Source: Brevibacillus reuszeri (GTDB taxonomy: Bacteria; Bacillota; Bacilli; Brevibacillales; Brevibacillaceae). From it: a stretch of DNA of 64,000 bases. The stretch is taken from positions 186,001 to 250,000 of the forward strand of contig NZ_BEXF01000008.1 in assembly GCF_002897295.1 (NCBI RefSeq). The letters run 5' to 3'. Below, piece after piece: positions 10,303-18,898 of the stretch. Every line of letters begins with the position of its first letter. The stretch's first letter is position 1. The position numbers and the translations under genes were made by a program. Under the pieces are notes generated by a model. That model had not been told where the DNA came from, made no database searches, and worked only from the letters and a program-made list of their open reading frames with translations.

Positions 10303-11241
10303 ATGGCATTCCAACGCAAAAAAATCGCTGTTATTGGTAGTGGTTTTACTGGAGCAACGACTGCATTCATTCTTGGTCAAAAAGAACTGGGTGATGTCGT
10401 GCTGGTTGACATTCCTCAACTTGAGAATCCAACTAAAGGGAAAGCATTGGACATGATGGAATCCTCGCCGGTATTGGGATTTGATTCCAATATCACGGGT
10501 ACTGCTAGCTATGAAGATATCCATGGTGCTGATCTCGTCATCATCACGGCTGGTATCGCTCGTAAGCCTGGCATGTCCCGCGATGACCTGGTGAATACAA
10601 ACGCTAGCATCATGAAGTCTGTTGCTGAGCAAGTGAAGACTTATGCGCCAAACTCCATCGTGCTCGTACTGTCTAATCCAGTCGATGCGATGACTTACAC
10701 CTTTTTCAAAACGTCCGGCTTCCCGAAAGAGCGCGTAATCGGCCAATCCGGTGTACTCGATACAGCGCGCTTCCGTACCTTCGTTGCGATGGAGCTGAAC
10801 GTGTCTGTAGAAGACGTAACGGGCTTTGTACTCGGTGGTCACGGTGATGACATGGTTCCATTGGTTCGCTACTCGTATGCTGGCGGTATTCCACTGGAAA
10901 CATTGATCCCAAAAGATCGGCTTGAGCAAATCGTAGAGCGCACGCGCAAGGGCGGGGGAGAAATCGTCAACCTGCTGGGTAACGGTTCTGCTTACTATGC
11001 GCCAGCGGCTTCGCTGGTCCAAATGGCAGAAGCGATCATCAAGGACAAGAAGCGTATCCTGCCTTCCATTGCTCTCTTGCAGGGCGAGTATGGCTACAAC
11101 GACATCTACCTTGGTGTACCAACTTTGCTCGGTGCAAATGGTATCGAGCGAGTAATCGAGCTTGAGCTGACTGCAGACGAAAAAGCAGCTCTGGATAAGT
11201 CTGCTGATTCTGTACGCAATGTCATGGCGGTTTTGAAATAG
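10303..11241 (+). CDS. mdh: Malate dehydrogenase
   Basis: Interconverts malate and oxaloacetate with NAD. The 312-residue protein is the LDH-like bacterial type: nucleotide fold [11 protein letters not shown] at residues 12-22, the Asp ending the second strand (VLVDIPQ) that favours [13 protein letters not shown] with substrate arginines near residues 87-96, and the catalytic His in VLGGHGDDM near residue 180. The start is ATG behind CGGAGGGGAATA. Third gene of the citZ-icd-mdh operon, ending in a strong terminator 15 bp downstream. Confidence 0.98.
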   Translation: MAFQRKKIAVIGSGFTGATTAFILGQKELGDVVLVDIPQLENPTKGKALDMMESSPVLGFDSNITGTASYEDIHGADLVIITAGIARKPGMSRDDLVNTNASIMKSVAEQVKTYAPNSIVLVLSNPVDAMTYTFFKTSGFPKERVIGQSGVLDTARFRTFVAMELNVSVEDVTGFVLGGHGDDMVPLVRYSYAGGIPLETLIPKDRLEQIVERTRKGGGEIVNLLGNGSAYYAPAASLVQMAEAIIKDKKRILPSIALLQGEYGYNDIYLGVPTLLGANGIERVIELELTADEKAALDKSADSVRNVMAVLK

Positions 11242-11256
11242 CTTTCTGAATGAACG

Positions 11257-11290
11257 AAGACGTCTTTCTTCTCGAAAGGCGTCTTTTTTT
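11257..11290 (+). terminator. Intrinsic terminator of citZ-icd-mdh
   Basis: AAGACGTCTTTC and GAAAGGCGTCTT pair around a five-base loop, with a run of seven T. Confidence 0.9.
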
Positions 11291-11324
11291 GTTGCTGGTG
11301 GGTGGTCGTGGCTTCAGTGGAGGG

Positions 11325-11528
11325 GAGGAAACAGGAGAAAACGCTCCAGGTACTTGGGCCTCTAGCGGGGAGTGGGTACTGTCCGCTTACGGGGAAAAAG
11401 GGAAACCGCGTCCAAAGTCGCCTCCGCAGGAAGAGGGTTCAGGGTGGACGCTTAAGGGCGTGTTTCCCTTTTTCCCCTCCAGCTTTGTAGGAGTCCCAAA
11501 GACCTTCGCTTTTTTCTCCTGTTTCCTC
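11325..11528. repeat. Long-hairpin element, copy A (204 bp)
   Basis: The ends pair perfectly over 17 bp (GAGGAAACAGGAGAAAA at 11325-11341 with 11512-11528). An inner stem pairs perfectly over 16 bp (11391-11406 with 11462-11477). The apex has GCGTCC/GGACGC pairing. Copy B (11740-11941) is the same element in inverted orientation. Between the copies, arm positions change in compensating pairs, so base pairing appears to have been selected. It lies in the 940-bp non-coding gap between mdh and phoP. No family name is recognised; it could be a structured RNA, a hairpin-type mobile repeat, or a DNA-level site. Confidence 0.8.
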
Positions 11529-11739
11529 AGCGAGCTGTAGAGACATGCGAGCCTTGAATGACAAAGCTTGTTGAACACAGGTGAAGGTTTTGACTTGTAG
11601 GACTGAGAAGCTTTTCTGGGATTAGGGAATCGAGTAGTTCGCTTTCAAAACATAGAAGCGTCCTTTGGGGTGGCAATCAAAAGCTTTTTAAAGGGAATCT
11701 TTACAAGCCGATTTCGGACCAAAAAACATAGCTGCTGAT
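11529..11739. other. Spacer between the two hairpin elements
   Basis: No credible ORF and no RNA motif recognised. The 211-bp stretch is AT-rich with A and T runs. Short similarity of its borders to the outer flanks of the elements (for example CCTCAGCGAGCTGTAG against the complement of 11721-11743) suggests the duplicated unit may extend slightly past the hairpin arms. Confidence 0.4.
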
Positions 11740-11941
11740 GAGGAAAGAGGAGAAATAAGCGAAAGCTCTTTGGGATACCTACCGAGGCGTAGAGGAAAAA
11801 ACGAAACACGTTTTTAAGCGTCCACCTCTGAGAGACCTCTTGAAACAACCACTTTGGACGCGGTTTCGTTTTTTCCTTGGAGCCGGGCACGGATACTACC
11901 AGCTAGTATCCCAAGAAGCTAGCGTTTTCTCCTCTTTCCTC
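11740..11941. repeat. Long-hairpin element, copy B (202 bp, inverted relative to copy A)
   Basis: Terminal arms GAGGAAAGAGGAGAAA (11740-11755) pair with 11926-11941. The inner arms 11793-11807 and 11863-11877 pair over 15 bp, and GGGATAC (11772) pairs with GTATCCC (11906). Against the complement of copy A it keeps AAACACG, TTAAGCGTCCACC and ACTTTGGACGCGGTTT. Changes in the stems (C-G to G-C at 11747/11934; inner-arm AC/GT replacing GG/CC) preserve pairing. Flanks show no clear target-site duplication. Confidence 0.8.
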
Positions 11942-12182
11942 GCCTCAACCAAAAGCAACGACAACGCTTTGTTTAATTCCCCAGCCCAATCCGAGGAATA
12001 CTACCTCACATCGAAGCACAATCCTGCCCTTTACGGACTAGCCCCAATCACCTTTACAAAAAAATTACTTGTCTTCCGGTTTCAGCATTGGCAGACTGAG
12101 ATTGTAGAGAGAAGAAACAAAAGAGGACAGGTCTGTGTAAAAAACAATTTGCAGCATAGCATTGCTAGGGGGAAACGAACCG
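11942..12182 (+). other. phoP upstream region
   Basis: No gene. TTTACA at 12053 followed at 11-bp spacing by ATTACT, and TTACGG 22 bp before, weakly resemble PhoP-type direct repeats and might support autoregulation, but the match is poor. A clear sigma-A promoter was not found. Confidence 0.3.
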
Positions 12183-12878
12183 ATGATTAAGGTTTTGGTA
12201 GTGGATGACGAAGTCTCCATTGTAAAACTGTTGCAATTTAATCTGGAGAAGTCAGGCTTTCAGGTAGTCACCGCTTTTGACGGCAGACAGGCATTAGATA
12301 TGGTGAAAAGCGAGCAGCCCGATTTCATTATTTTGGACCTCATGCTTCCAAAAATGGACGGGATGGACGTTTGCAAGACGCTTCGACAAGAGAGAATCAA
12401 CACACCGATCCTGATGCTGACAGCGAAGGACGACGAGCTGGACAAGATTCTGGGCCTCGAGCTCGGGGCTGATGACTATTTGACAAAACCTTTTAGTCCG
12501 CGAGAAGTTATTGCCCGCGTCAAAGCCATCCTGCGCCGTTTTCAAGCGACGCCAGAGGCAGCTACAGCTCCTGAGGACGTTGTTTTGCAGTTTGGCGAGA
12601 TTCGAATCTATCCAGAAAAATATGAAGTGTTCTGCAAGGATGCAAAGGTCGAGCTGACCCCGAAGGAATTTGAACTCCTGCATTATTTGGCAAGTCATCA
12701 CGGACGTGTATTGACGCGCGACCAGCTCCTCAATGCTGTATGGAATTACGACTTTATTGGTGATTCTCGTATCGTCGACGTCCATGTCAGTCATCTGCGC
12801 GAAAAGCTCGAGGACGACACGAAAAATCCTCGCTATATTAAAACCGTACGCGGATTAGGATACAAACTGGAAGGATAA
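12183..12878 (+). CDS. phoP: Phosphate response regulator PhoP (OmpR family)
   Basis: DNA-binding response regulator that switches the phosphate-starvation regulon after phosphorylation by PhoR. The 231 residues form a receiver domain (acidic pair in VVDDE, phospho-acceptor Asp in IILDLMLPKMDG near residue 52, Lys in LTKPFSPRE near residue 102) and a winged-helix domain with VELTPKEFELL and RIVDVHVSHLR. ATG at 12183 follows AGGGGGAA and is preferred to an in-frame upstream start at 12162. phoR begins 14 bp after its stop. The order mdh-phoP-phoR-polA is that of B. subtilis, which supports the gene name over a generic OmpR regulator. Confidence 0.95.
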   Translation: MIKVLVVDDEVSIVKLLQFNLEKSGFQVVTAFDGRQALDMVKSEQPDFIILDLMLPKMDGMDVCKTLRQERINTPILMLTAKDDELDKILGLELGADDYLTKPFSPREVIARVKAILRRFQATPEAATAPEDVVLQFGEIRIYPEKYEVFCKDAKVELTPKEFELLHYLASHHGRVLTRDQLLNAVWNYDFIGDSRIVDVHVSHLREKLEDDTKNPRYIKTVRGLGYKLEG

Positions 12879-12892
12879 CTGGAGGCACTACC

Positions 12893-14656
12893 TTGACTCG
12901 CTTTCGAATAAAACTCACGCTGACCATACTTGGATTAATATCGTTGGTCCTTTTGCTAATGGGCATGTATTTTGCCAAGGTACTGGAAAATTCCTATCTC
13001 CAGTCCCTGCATGAGCTGTTATCCCGTGAGTCCAAGCTCGTTGCGCAGGCCGTCCGTTTTCCAAGCGTCTTTTCCAATCAGGCTACCTTGGCGGATCGTG
13101 TCAAGCAGGTAGCGCCAACCGAGGATGTTCGGCTCACGGTCATCGATGAAAAAGGCCAGGTGCTCTTCGATAATAGCTCTCATGCAGACGAGATGGAGAA
13201 TCATTTTAACAGGCCGGAGTTTATGGCAGCATTGAAGGGCCAAACGGGCATCTCACGTCGCTATAGCGAGACACTCCGATATGACATGATGTATGTCGCC
13301 GTGCCGGTTGAGCAGGGATCAAAAATCGTCGGTGCAGTGCGATCGGCCATGTCCATGAAAGACATCACAGACACGATTCACAACATGTGGTACAGCCTTT
13401 TAACAGGGCTGTTGGTTACGCTGGTGGTTGGTTCGATTGTCGTATCCCGCATTTCTTTTTCCATCATTCGGCCAATCGAGGAAATTACGCGCGTAGCTCG
13501 CAATATCACACAGAGACAGTATGAGAGTCGGGTGCGGATTAAAGCAAAGGATGAGATTGGGCAGCTGGCTGGCGCCATCAACTTTATGGCTTCGAGCCTG
13601 GAGCAGCAGATGTACGAGATTTCAGAGAACCAGCAGCGACTATCTGGAGTTTTGACCAATATGACCAGCGGTGTGATTTTCATCTCAGAGCAGCGCCGAA
13701 TTATGCTCGTCAACCCAGCTGTAGAGAAGCTCCTCGGTACACCGGGACACGAAATTGTAGGCAAGCTGCACATCGAGGCAGGAAAAAGCTTTGGCCTCAG
13801 TCAGTATATTGACCGCTGTCTGGATAAAAGTGAAAAGTTCCGTCAAGAAGTGCACATCTACTACCCGCAGGAACGCGTTCTGGACGTCAATTTCGCTCCG
13901 TATATCAATTTCAAGGGTGAGGCGAGAGGGGTAGTCGTGGTCCTGCACGATATTACCGAAATTCGGCGTTTGGAAAAGATGCGCAGTGATTTTGTTGCCA
14001 ACGTTTCACATGAGCTGCGCACCCCAATTACCTCGATCAAGGGCTTTACTGAGACACTGCTCGAAGGGGCTATGCAGGATGAGGAGACATGCCGTAACTT
14101 CCTGCAGATCATCTCGGATGAGAGCGAGCGGCTTTACCGGATGATCCGCGACATTTTGGATTTGTCCAAGATTGAGCAAAAACGGATTCCTCTGCAGGTA
14201 AGCAGAATTCATTTGCAGGACATGATTTCCTCCGCGGTCGCGATCATGAATGATCAGGCGCAGCGCAAGGAACTGACGATTACATTGCCCCTCCCACAGC
14301 CCGAGATTTATCTGATGACCGATCGTGATTGCTTGCAGCAAATTATTTTGAATCTGTTGACCAATGCGATTGCCTATACACCAGAAGGCGGAGCGATTAC
14401 GATCCGCACAGAAAAAGAAGACCAGATCGTGAAAATTCAGGTGATCGATACGGGAATTGGCATTCCGGAAAAAGACCTGACGCGTATTTTCGAGCGGTTC
14501 TACCGGGTAGATAAAGCGCGGAGCAGAGACTCGGGCGGTACAGGACTTGGTCTGGCTATCGTCAAGCACCTTGTCGATAACCTACACGGGCATATTCGTG
14601 TCGACAGTATCGAAGGAAAAGGAACCACATTTACGGTTACCATCCCGTATACCTAA
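12893..14656 (+). CDS. phoR: Phosphate sensor histidine kinase PhoR
   Basis: Membrane sensor kinase partner of PhoP, 587 residues. There are two transmembrane segments (about residues 8-27 and 164-188) around an extracytoplasmic sensor domain, then a HAMP domain, a PAS domain around residues 245-355, the phospho-acceptor H373 in NVSHELRTP, and an ATPase domain with N box (NLLTNAIAYTP), G1 (DTGIGIPEKD) and G2 (GGTGLGLAI). TTG at 12893 follows CTGGAGGC. Translation is probably coupled to phoP. B. subtilis PhoR reads wall teichoic acid intermediates through its PAS domain; whether this one does is not visible. Confidence 0.94.
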   Translation: MTRFRIKLTLTILGLISLVLLLMGMYFAKVLENSYLQSLHELLSRESKLVAQAVRFPSVFSNQATLADRVKQVAPTEDVRLTVIDEKGQVLFDNSSHADEMENHFNRPEFMAALKGQTGISRRYSETLRYDMMYVAVPVEQGSKIVGAVRSAMSMKDITDTIHNMWYSLLTGLLVTLVVGSIVVSRISFSIIRPIEEITRVARNITQRQYESRVRIKAKDEIGQLAGAINFMASSLEQQMYEISENQQRLSGVLTNMTSGVIFISEQRRIMLVNPAVEKLLGTPGHEIVGKLHIEAGKSFGLSQYIDRCLDKSEKFRQEVHIYYPQERVLDVNFAPYINFKGEARGVVVVLHDITEIRRLEKMRSDFVANVSHELRTPITSIKGFTETLLEGAMQDEETCRNFLQIISDESERLYRMIRDILDLSKIEQKRIPLQVSRIHLQDMISSAVAIMNDQAQRKELTITLPLPQPEIYLMTDRDCLQQIILNLLTNAIAYTPEGGAITIRTEKEDQIVKIQVIDTGIGIPEKDLTRIFERFYRVDKARSRDSGGTGLGLAIVKHLVDNLHGHIRVDSIEGKGTTFTVTIPYT

Positions 14657-14660
14657 AATA

Positions 14661-14701
14661 TTTACACAAAGATCATAGTACCTTTACCTGTACAATATAA
14701 T
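14661..14701 (+). promoter_or_regulatory. Candidate PhoP direct repeats and -10 before phoU
   Basis: TTTACA (14661), ATCATA (14672) and TTTACC (14683) are spaced exactly 11 bp apart, as in PhoP boxes (TTAACA-type hexamers with 5-bp spacers). They are followed by TATAAT at 14696 without a good -35. This fits PhoP-activated promoters, but the middle hexamer is poor. Confidence 0.5.
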
Positions 14702-14749
14702 CCCCTTGTACTATTTGTCGTGACAGACAATTGAAGGGGGACAAGGGAA

Positions 14750-15406
14750 ATGACGCGGCATGCTTTTGAAGAGCAACTGGATGTTCTACACCGGAAGCTC
14801 TTGACGATGGGGACGTTGGTTGAAGAAGCCATTCACAAGTCCATTAAAAGCTTGGTAGAACGAGATATGATGCTGGCAGAACAGGTAATTACAAGTGATC
14901 CTGTTATCAACGATTTGGAGCAGGAAATTCAAAGCGAATGCTTTCGCTTGATAGCCCTTCAGCAGCCGGTTGGAAGCGATTTGCGCCTGCTTGGTACGAT
15001 GCTGAAGCTGGTTACGGACTTGGAGAGAATGGGAGATCACGCTGTTTCGATCGCCAAGACGACCCGCCGTTTGATGGCTGAGCCTTACGTAAAGCCATTG
15101 ATCGACATTCCGTTAATGGCTGATCACGTGAAAGCGATGGTCAGAGATTGCTTGAATGCGTATATCGCTCGCAACAAAGAAGCGGCAGAAGAAATTGCTG
15201 CACGCGACGATATTGTTGACAAACTGTTCTCGACGATCTTCCGTGATCTAATCGAGGTCATGACTAAAAACGGAACGGCGATCTCCCAAGGTACGCATCT
15301 CTTGTTGGTTGCGCAGTACCTGGAGCGCATTGCCGACCATGTCACCAATATTTGCGAGTGGATCATCTACATGTCGACTGGCAAAATGACTGATTTAAAT
15401 AAGTAA
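14750..15406 (+). CDS. phoU: Phosphate signalling protein PhoU
   Basis: PhoU is a cytosolic metal-binding helical protein that links the Pst transporter to PhoR and restrains phosphate uptake. The 218-residue protein has the duplicated three-helix PhoU domain. Each half carries the conserved acidic pattern: DLERMGDHAVSIAK near residues 90-103 and YLERIADHVTNICEW near 189-203. The start is ATG behind GAAGGGGGACAAGGG. No pst genes lie next to it in the window, so it is a stand-alone unit with its own likely PhoP-dependent promoter, followed by a terminator. Confidence 0.95.
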   Translation: MTRHAFEEQLDVLHRKLLTMGTLVEEAIHKSIKSLVERDMMLAEQVITSDPVINDLEQEIQSECFRLIALQQPVGSDLRLLGTMLKLVTDLERMGDHAVSIAKTTRRLMAEPYVKPLIDIPLMADHVKAMVRDCLNAYIARNKEAAEEIAARDDIVDKLFSTIFRDLIEVMTKNGTAISQGTHLLLVAQYLERIADHVTNICEWIIYMSTGKMTDLNK

Positions 15407-15415
15407 GAAATGAAT

Positions 15416-15451
15416 AAAGTCGTTGTGAGCCCATGCTTGCAACGACTTTTT
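15416..15451 (+). terminator. Intrinsic terminator of phoU
   Basis: AAAGTCGTTG pairs with CAACGACTTT around a 14-base loop, then TTTTT. Confidence 0.85.
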
Positions 15452-15550
15452 GGCGCTGTGCGAATGGTATGCTCATCAAATGCCCATTTTCCACTTCCCT
15501 GCATACAATAAACCGTTCAATATGGCAGACGAAGTACTGGAGGGAATGAC

Positions 15551-16639
15551 ATGGCTAAAAAAGAGCGCCATATATTTGCGGCAGGAAACACCGCGAGAGG
15601 ATACAAGACGTTTTACGATTCCGTACTGGAAGGACTGGATCGTGTCTATATTTTGTCAGGAGTCGTCGAAGGAATCACATCGGACCTGATTGAAACAATC
15701 GGCAAGGAAATGAGTAGAAAAACAAATGAAATAGAGTGGATACATTCGCCCTTTATGAAAGGTCAGTATGATGGCGTCATTTTTCCCGAATGGAAGGCAG
15801 CGATCGTAGATGGCAGCTATCCGCGAATCTGGCGGCCATCCGCACCTGGAGTCACCGAGATCAATGTAAATTTGCAGACCTCTGTAGGTGTCGATCATTT
15901 GGCACGGTACAAAGAGCAAATTGCAGCCTGGTATGAAGAGATTTTCCGCAAAAGCGAGGAAGCTTACGCAGCGTATGGTGAAGCATTGCGTATTCATGAT
16001 GAGTGGGAGGCGCCTTATATCGCCCACCTCGATCGAGAAAAAGCGAATAGAGTAACCGAAGAAGTCCTCACGCTATTTTTCGGAGAGGAGAATCTGGAGA
16101 AAAAGTCCAAGGTGCGTCGTATGTATTTAGGTGCGGCTACTCCTGATGGCCCGGTGGATCACATCATGAAGCTGACCGACCAAATGCAGAAGCGGTATTT
16201 TATCAAAGGACGTCCTGGCTCAGGAAAATCAACCATGCTGAAAAAGCTCGTCACGGAAGCAGAAAAGCGTGGCTTTGACGCTGAGGTATATCATTGCGGG
16301 CTCGATCCCCACAGCTTGGATATGGTCATCATTCCGGAGAAAGGTCTTGCTATTTTCGACAGTACAGCGCCTCATGAGTACTTCCCAAGCAAGGAGACAG
16401 ACGAGGTTATTGATATGTATGAGCGCGCAATTGAGCAAGGCACCGATGAGGCGTACGAAGCAGAATTAACGGATATCAAGGCCAGATACCGGCAAAAAAT
16501 GCAAGAGGCAACGGCTTTACTGGCTGCGGCAAAGGAGCTGCGGGAGCAATTGAATAATGTCTATGCAGAGGTAACGGATCAGCCTCGGCTCAAAGCGGTT
16601 GCACAGGCAATCATGAGTAGACTTGATCGTATGGCGTAA
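15551..16639 (+). CDS. PRK06851-type P-loop NTPase
   Basis: A 362-residue cytosolic protein of the duplicated P-loop family annotated PRK06851 in Bacillus relatives; its function is unknown. The second half has an intact Walker A, GRPGSGKST near residues 219-227, directly after YFIKG. The first half has the matching fold start (RVYILSGVVEGITSDLIE, residues about 32-49), but the position of the Walker A carries SGVVEGITS, without the GKS/T. Only one nucleotide site therefore looks functional. Residues 285-345 are a Lys/Glu-rich helical stretch. Start is the ATG behind GGAGGGAATGAC. It stands alone between terminator-bearing neighbours. Confidence 0.8.
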   Translation: MAKKERHIFAAGNTARGYKTFYDSVLEGLDRVYILSGVVEGITSDLIETIGKEMSRKTNEIEWIHSPFMKGQYDGVIFPEWKAAIVDGSYPRIWRPSAPGVTEINVNLQTSVGVDHLARYKEQIAAWYEEIFRKSEEAYAAYGEALRIHDEWEAPYIAHLDREKANRVTEEVLTLFFGEENLEKKSKVRRMYLGAATPDGPVDHIMKLTDQMQKRYFIKGRPGSGKSTMLKKLVTEAEKRGFDAEVYHCGLDPHSLDMVIIPEKGLAIFDSTAPHEYFPSKETDEVIDMYERAIEQGTDEAYEAELTDIKARYRQKMQEATALLAAAKELREQLNNVYAEVTDQPRLKAVAQAIMSRLDRMA

Positions 16640-16703
16640 TCCTTTGCCTATCGCATGAAACCCGTTCGTCTGTTCATACTACAAGAAGGAGGTGAGCAGT
16701 CGG

Positions 16704-17643
16704 ATGGGTTTTGCTTTTTCACTGGCCTTGCTGCTAATTACCAATCCCCTAGATCCTATGAGTTTTTTACAGGTGCAAATGGAAGACAGGACGGTTGCCA
16801 TGGTAGATCGGGCTGACTACACACTGCCCATAGGCGGTGTTTCCCTCGTGGATGTAAATCGATTGCAAACGATGATGGAAGCCTTGGCGAAGCTGGCATA
16901 CCAGGAGCCAGTTAATGCTACGATAAATAACAGCGGAGGGATCGTGCCTGAAAAAAAAGGGACGCAAGCTCCATGAGGGGAAATTTATTCAGCAATTTTA
17001 TGAGTACTATTACGGTAACGGGGCGAGTATGGTACAAATTCCGTTCCAGGAGATTTATCCAAAGGTAGACCAAGCACTTATTAGTCAGGTGCGAAAGAAA
17101 ACAATCGGGCAGTATACCACCTATTACAATTCGCGAAACAAAAACCGCTCTCATAACATCATGCTGGCTTCTAAAGCAATAAACAATTACGTTGTGCTGC
17201 CTGGCGAGATTTTTTCTTTTAATAAGGTAGTCGGAAAGCGAACGAAGGAAAAGGGCTACCTGCAAGCACCTGTCATCGTCAGAGGAGAGCTGTCAGAAGG
17301 AATTGGGGGAGGCATATGCCAGGTTTCTTCGACGTTGTTCAATGCGGTGGACAAGGCTGGACTGCATATCGTGCAGCGTTACTCCCATAGCAGAGATGTC
17401 GCATATGTACGCCCGGGAAGGGACGCAACTGTGAGCTGGTATGGTCCTGACTTTGTTTTTCAGAACAAGTATGCCTATCCGATTATGATCCGAGCCGGTT
17501 CTTCTAATGGAAGCATGTATGTTTCGGTTCATTCCTTTCCAGAGATTGAGTATGAGCCAAGACATGTACCGAGCGTCCACCAAAGTACTCCGGAAGAGGG
17601 GCCGGCAAGCCCGCCAATCCTGACAGAGCCAACAATGCCTTGA
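16704..17643 (+). pseudogene. VanW-family protein, split by a frameshift at an A8 run
   Basis: Two ORFs in different frames (16704-16976 and about 16951-17643) join into one VanW-type protein of about 313 residues. The first ends shortly after SGGIVPEKKG. The second frame supplies GRKLHEGKF, then the VanW core with HNIMLASKAINNYVVLPGE, the FSFN segment, GGGICQVSSTLFNAV and the DATVSWYGPDF strand. The junction is the run of eight A at 16951-16958; seven A would give IVPEKKGRKL in one frame. ATG at 16704 lies 10 bp after AAGGAGGT and begins a short hydrophobic leader. VanW domains are exported wall-associated modules of unknown activity. The break may be real, a slippage-rescued site, or a sequencing error. 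Confidence 0.8.
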
Positions 17644-17667
17644 GTATGGGCGTTGTTGGTTTTTTTG
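17629..17667 (+). terminator. Intrinsic terminator overlapping the VanW stop
   Basis: CCAACAATGCC pairs with GGGCGTTGTTGG, followed by T7; the 5' arm includes the last codons of the coding sequence. Confidence 0.85.
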
Positions 17668-17711
17668 CGAATGATTTTGTTACCTAGTTAAAATTTAATG
17701 TAAAGAAATAG

Positions 17712-17771
17712 TTGCCACAGACCCAAAAAAGTCGTATAGTGTTTCGTGTGATAAAATTTCGCGTACGAAAT
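17712..17771 (+). promoter_or_regulatory. Promoter and probable MarR operator of the efflux operon
   Basis: TTGCCA (17712), 17 bp, TATAGT (17735). Just downstream of the expected start lies ATTTCG-CGTA-CGAAAT (17756-17771), a perfect inverted repeat well placed for autorepression by the MarR protein encoded next. Confidence 0.65.
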
Positions 17772-17794
17772 ATTAGGTAGGAAAGGAGTGTATC

Positions 17795-18223
17795 ATGAAC
17801 AAACCATTGCATATCCGGGACTTGCTAAAGCGTTTGAATAAGACGTTTGGCACAATGGCTACTAAGGAACTGTGCAAATACGGCCTGACGGTCCCGCAGC
17901 TGGTGGTCATTCGGCAGATTCAATGCGAGCCCCGTACGATCGGGCAGATAAGCAAAGCCGTTGATCTTTCGTATAGTACAGTTTCTGGTATTATTGATCG
18001 CCTGGAGAGAGAGCAACTGGTCGAGCGGGTGCGTGACGAAAAGGATCGTCGAGTAGTCTGGATTCGAAAGACTGAAAAAATAGTAGAACTGTTTGAAAAG
18101 GTGGATCTTTTTTCAGGGGAGTTTTATAAACGCAGCTTCCACGGATTTTCTGAGAAGGATCTGGATGGCATTATTCACTCATTGGAAACGTTGATTGCGA
18201 AATTAGAAGAGACAGAAAGTTGA
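17795..18223 (+). CDS. MarR family transcriptional regulator
   Basis: A 142-residue winged-helix repressor of the MarR family, acting as a dimer on palindromic DNA. The recognition region TIGQISKAVDLSYSTVSGII (about residues 49-68) is followed by the wing with RVRDEKDRRVVWI, the typical DxRxxR-type signature. Terminal helices would form the dimer interface. ATG is preceded by GAAAGGAGTG. It heads an operon with two membrane-fusion proteins and a 14-helix transporter, with GAGGAGAAA of the next gene overlapping its stop. The likely role is control of drug or solute efflux; the ligand is unknown. The layout resembles B. subtilis yhbI-yhbJ-yhcA. Confidence 0.9.
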   Translation: MNKPLHIRDLLKRLNKTFGTMATKELCKYGLTVPQLVVIRQIQCEPRTIGQISKAVDLSYSTVSGIIDRLEREQLVERVRDEKDRRVVWIRKTEKIVELFEKVDLFSGEFYKRSFHGFSEKDLDGIIHSLETLIAKLEETES

Positions 18224-18232
18224 GGAGAAACC

Positions 18233-18892
18233 ATGAAGCGAAAACTGGTATTGTATGTCATTTTGCTCCTGCTCGTGGTAGGGGGCGGAGGCATCGGTTA
18301 CTACTACTGGTATCAAGGTGCACACTATGTGACCACGCAGGACGCCCGGATTGCTGGAGACATTTATCGGGTCATGCCCAAAATGACAGGCAAACTGACC
18401 GGACTCGCGGTAAAAGAAGGCGATGCCGTAGTAGCTGATCAAATTGTTGGGCAGCAGGACACAGCAAATGTTGCAGGCAACCTGTTGGAAAACAGCGTGT
18501 TGCGTTCTCCGATCACAGGTACCGTCATAAAGACCCAGGCAAAAGAGGGAGAGGTTGTCTCGATGGGACAATCGGTTGCTCTCGTCATTGATGAAAGCAA
18601 ACTGTACATCTCCGCCAATCTGGAAGAGACAGAGATCGAGCGCTTGAAACTAGGCCAAAAAGTGGATTTCACGCTGGACGCATACCCAGGCAAAAAACTG
18701 AGCGGACATTTAATGGAGATTGGTAAAGCAACAAACTCTACCTTCTCTTTGATGCCAGCCACCAACACAAGCGGTAACTTTACCAAAGTAACCCAGCGTA
18801 TCCCGATTAAAATCGCCATTGATGACACAGCAGGTCTTCATTTGGCGGCCGGTTTGAACGCCGAGATCAAAGTGCACGTGAAGGAGTTGTAA
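18233..18892 (+). CDS. Short HlyD/EmrA-type membrane fusion protein
   Basis: A 219-residue adaptor with one N-terminal transmembrane segment (about residues 5-27, preceded by KRK), then a biotinyl-lipoyl-like domain split around a very short insert. VMPKMTGKLTGLAVKEGD (residues about 45-62) is the first half-motif and RSPITGTVIKTQAKEGE (about 92-108) the second. The long coiled-coil hairpin of HlyD/EmrA is missing, so it cannot span far from the membrane, which is reasonable in a monoderm. A beta-barrel domain follows (KVDFTLDAYPGKKLSG). It sits 6 bp before a second, full-length adaptor and probably works with the downstream DHA2 transporter. Confidence 0.85.
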   Translation: MKRKLVLYVILLLLVVGGGGIGYYYWYQGAHYVTTQDARIAGDIYRVMPKMTGKLTGLAVKEGDAVVADQIVGQQDTANVAGNLLENSVLRSPITGTVIKTQAKEGEVVSMGQSVALVIDESKLYISANLEETEIERLKLGQKVDFTLDAYPGKKLSGHLMEIGKATNSTFSLMPATNTSGNFTKVTQRIPIKIAIDDTAGLHLAAGLNAEIKVHVKEL

Positions 18893-18898
18893 TGAGGC

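Noticed and set aside
11250-11578. ORFs on both strands across hairpin element A
   Set aside because: They are open only because of the element's palindromic composition; no ribosome site or plausible product.
11840-12190. 116-codon ORF across element B and the phoP leader
   Set aside because: Composition follows the repeat, no ribosome site, and it runs into phoP.
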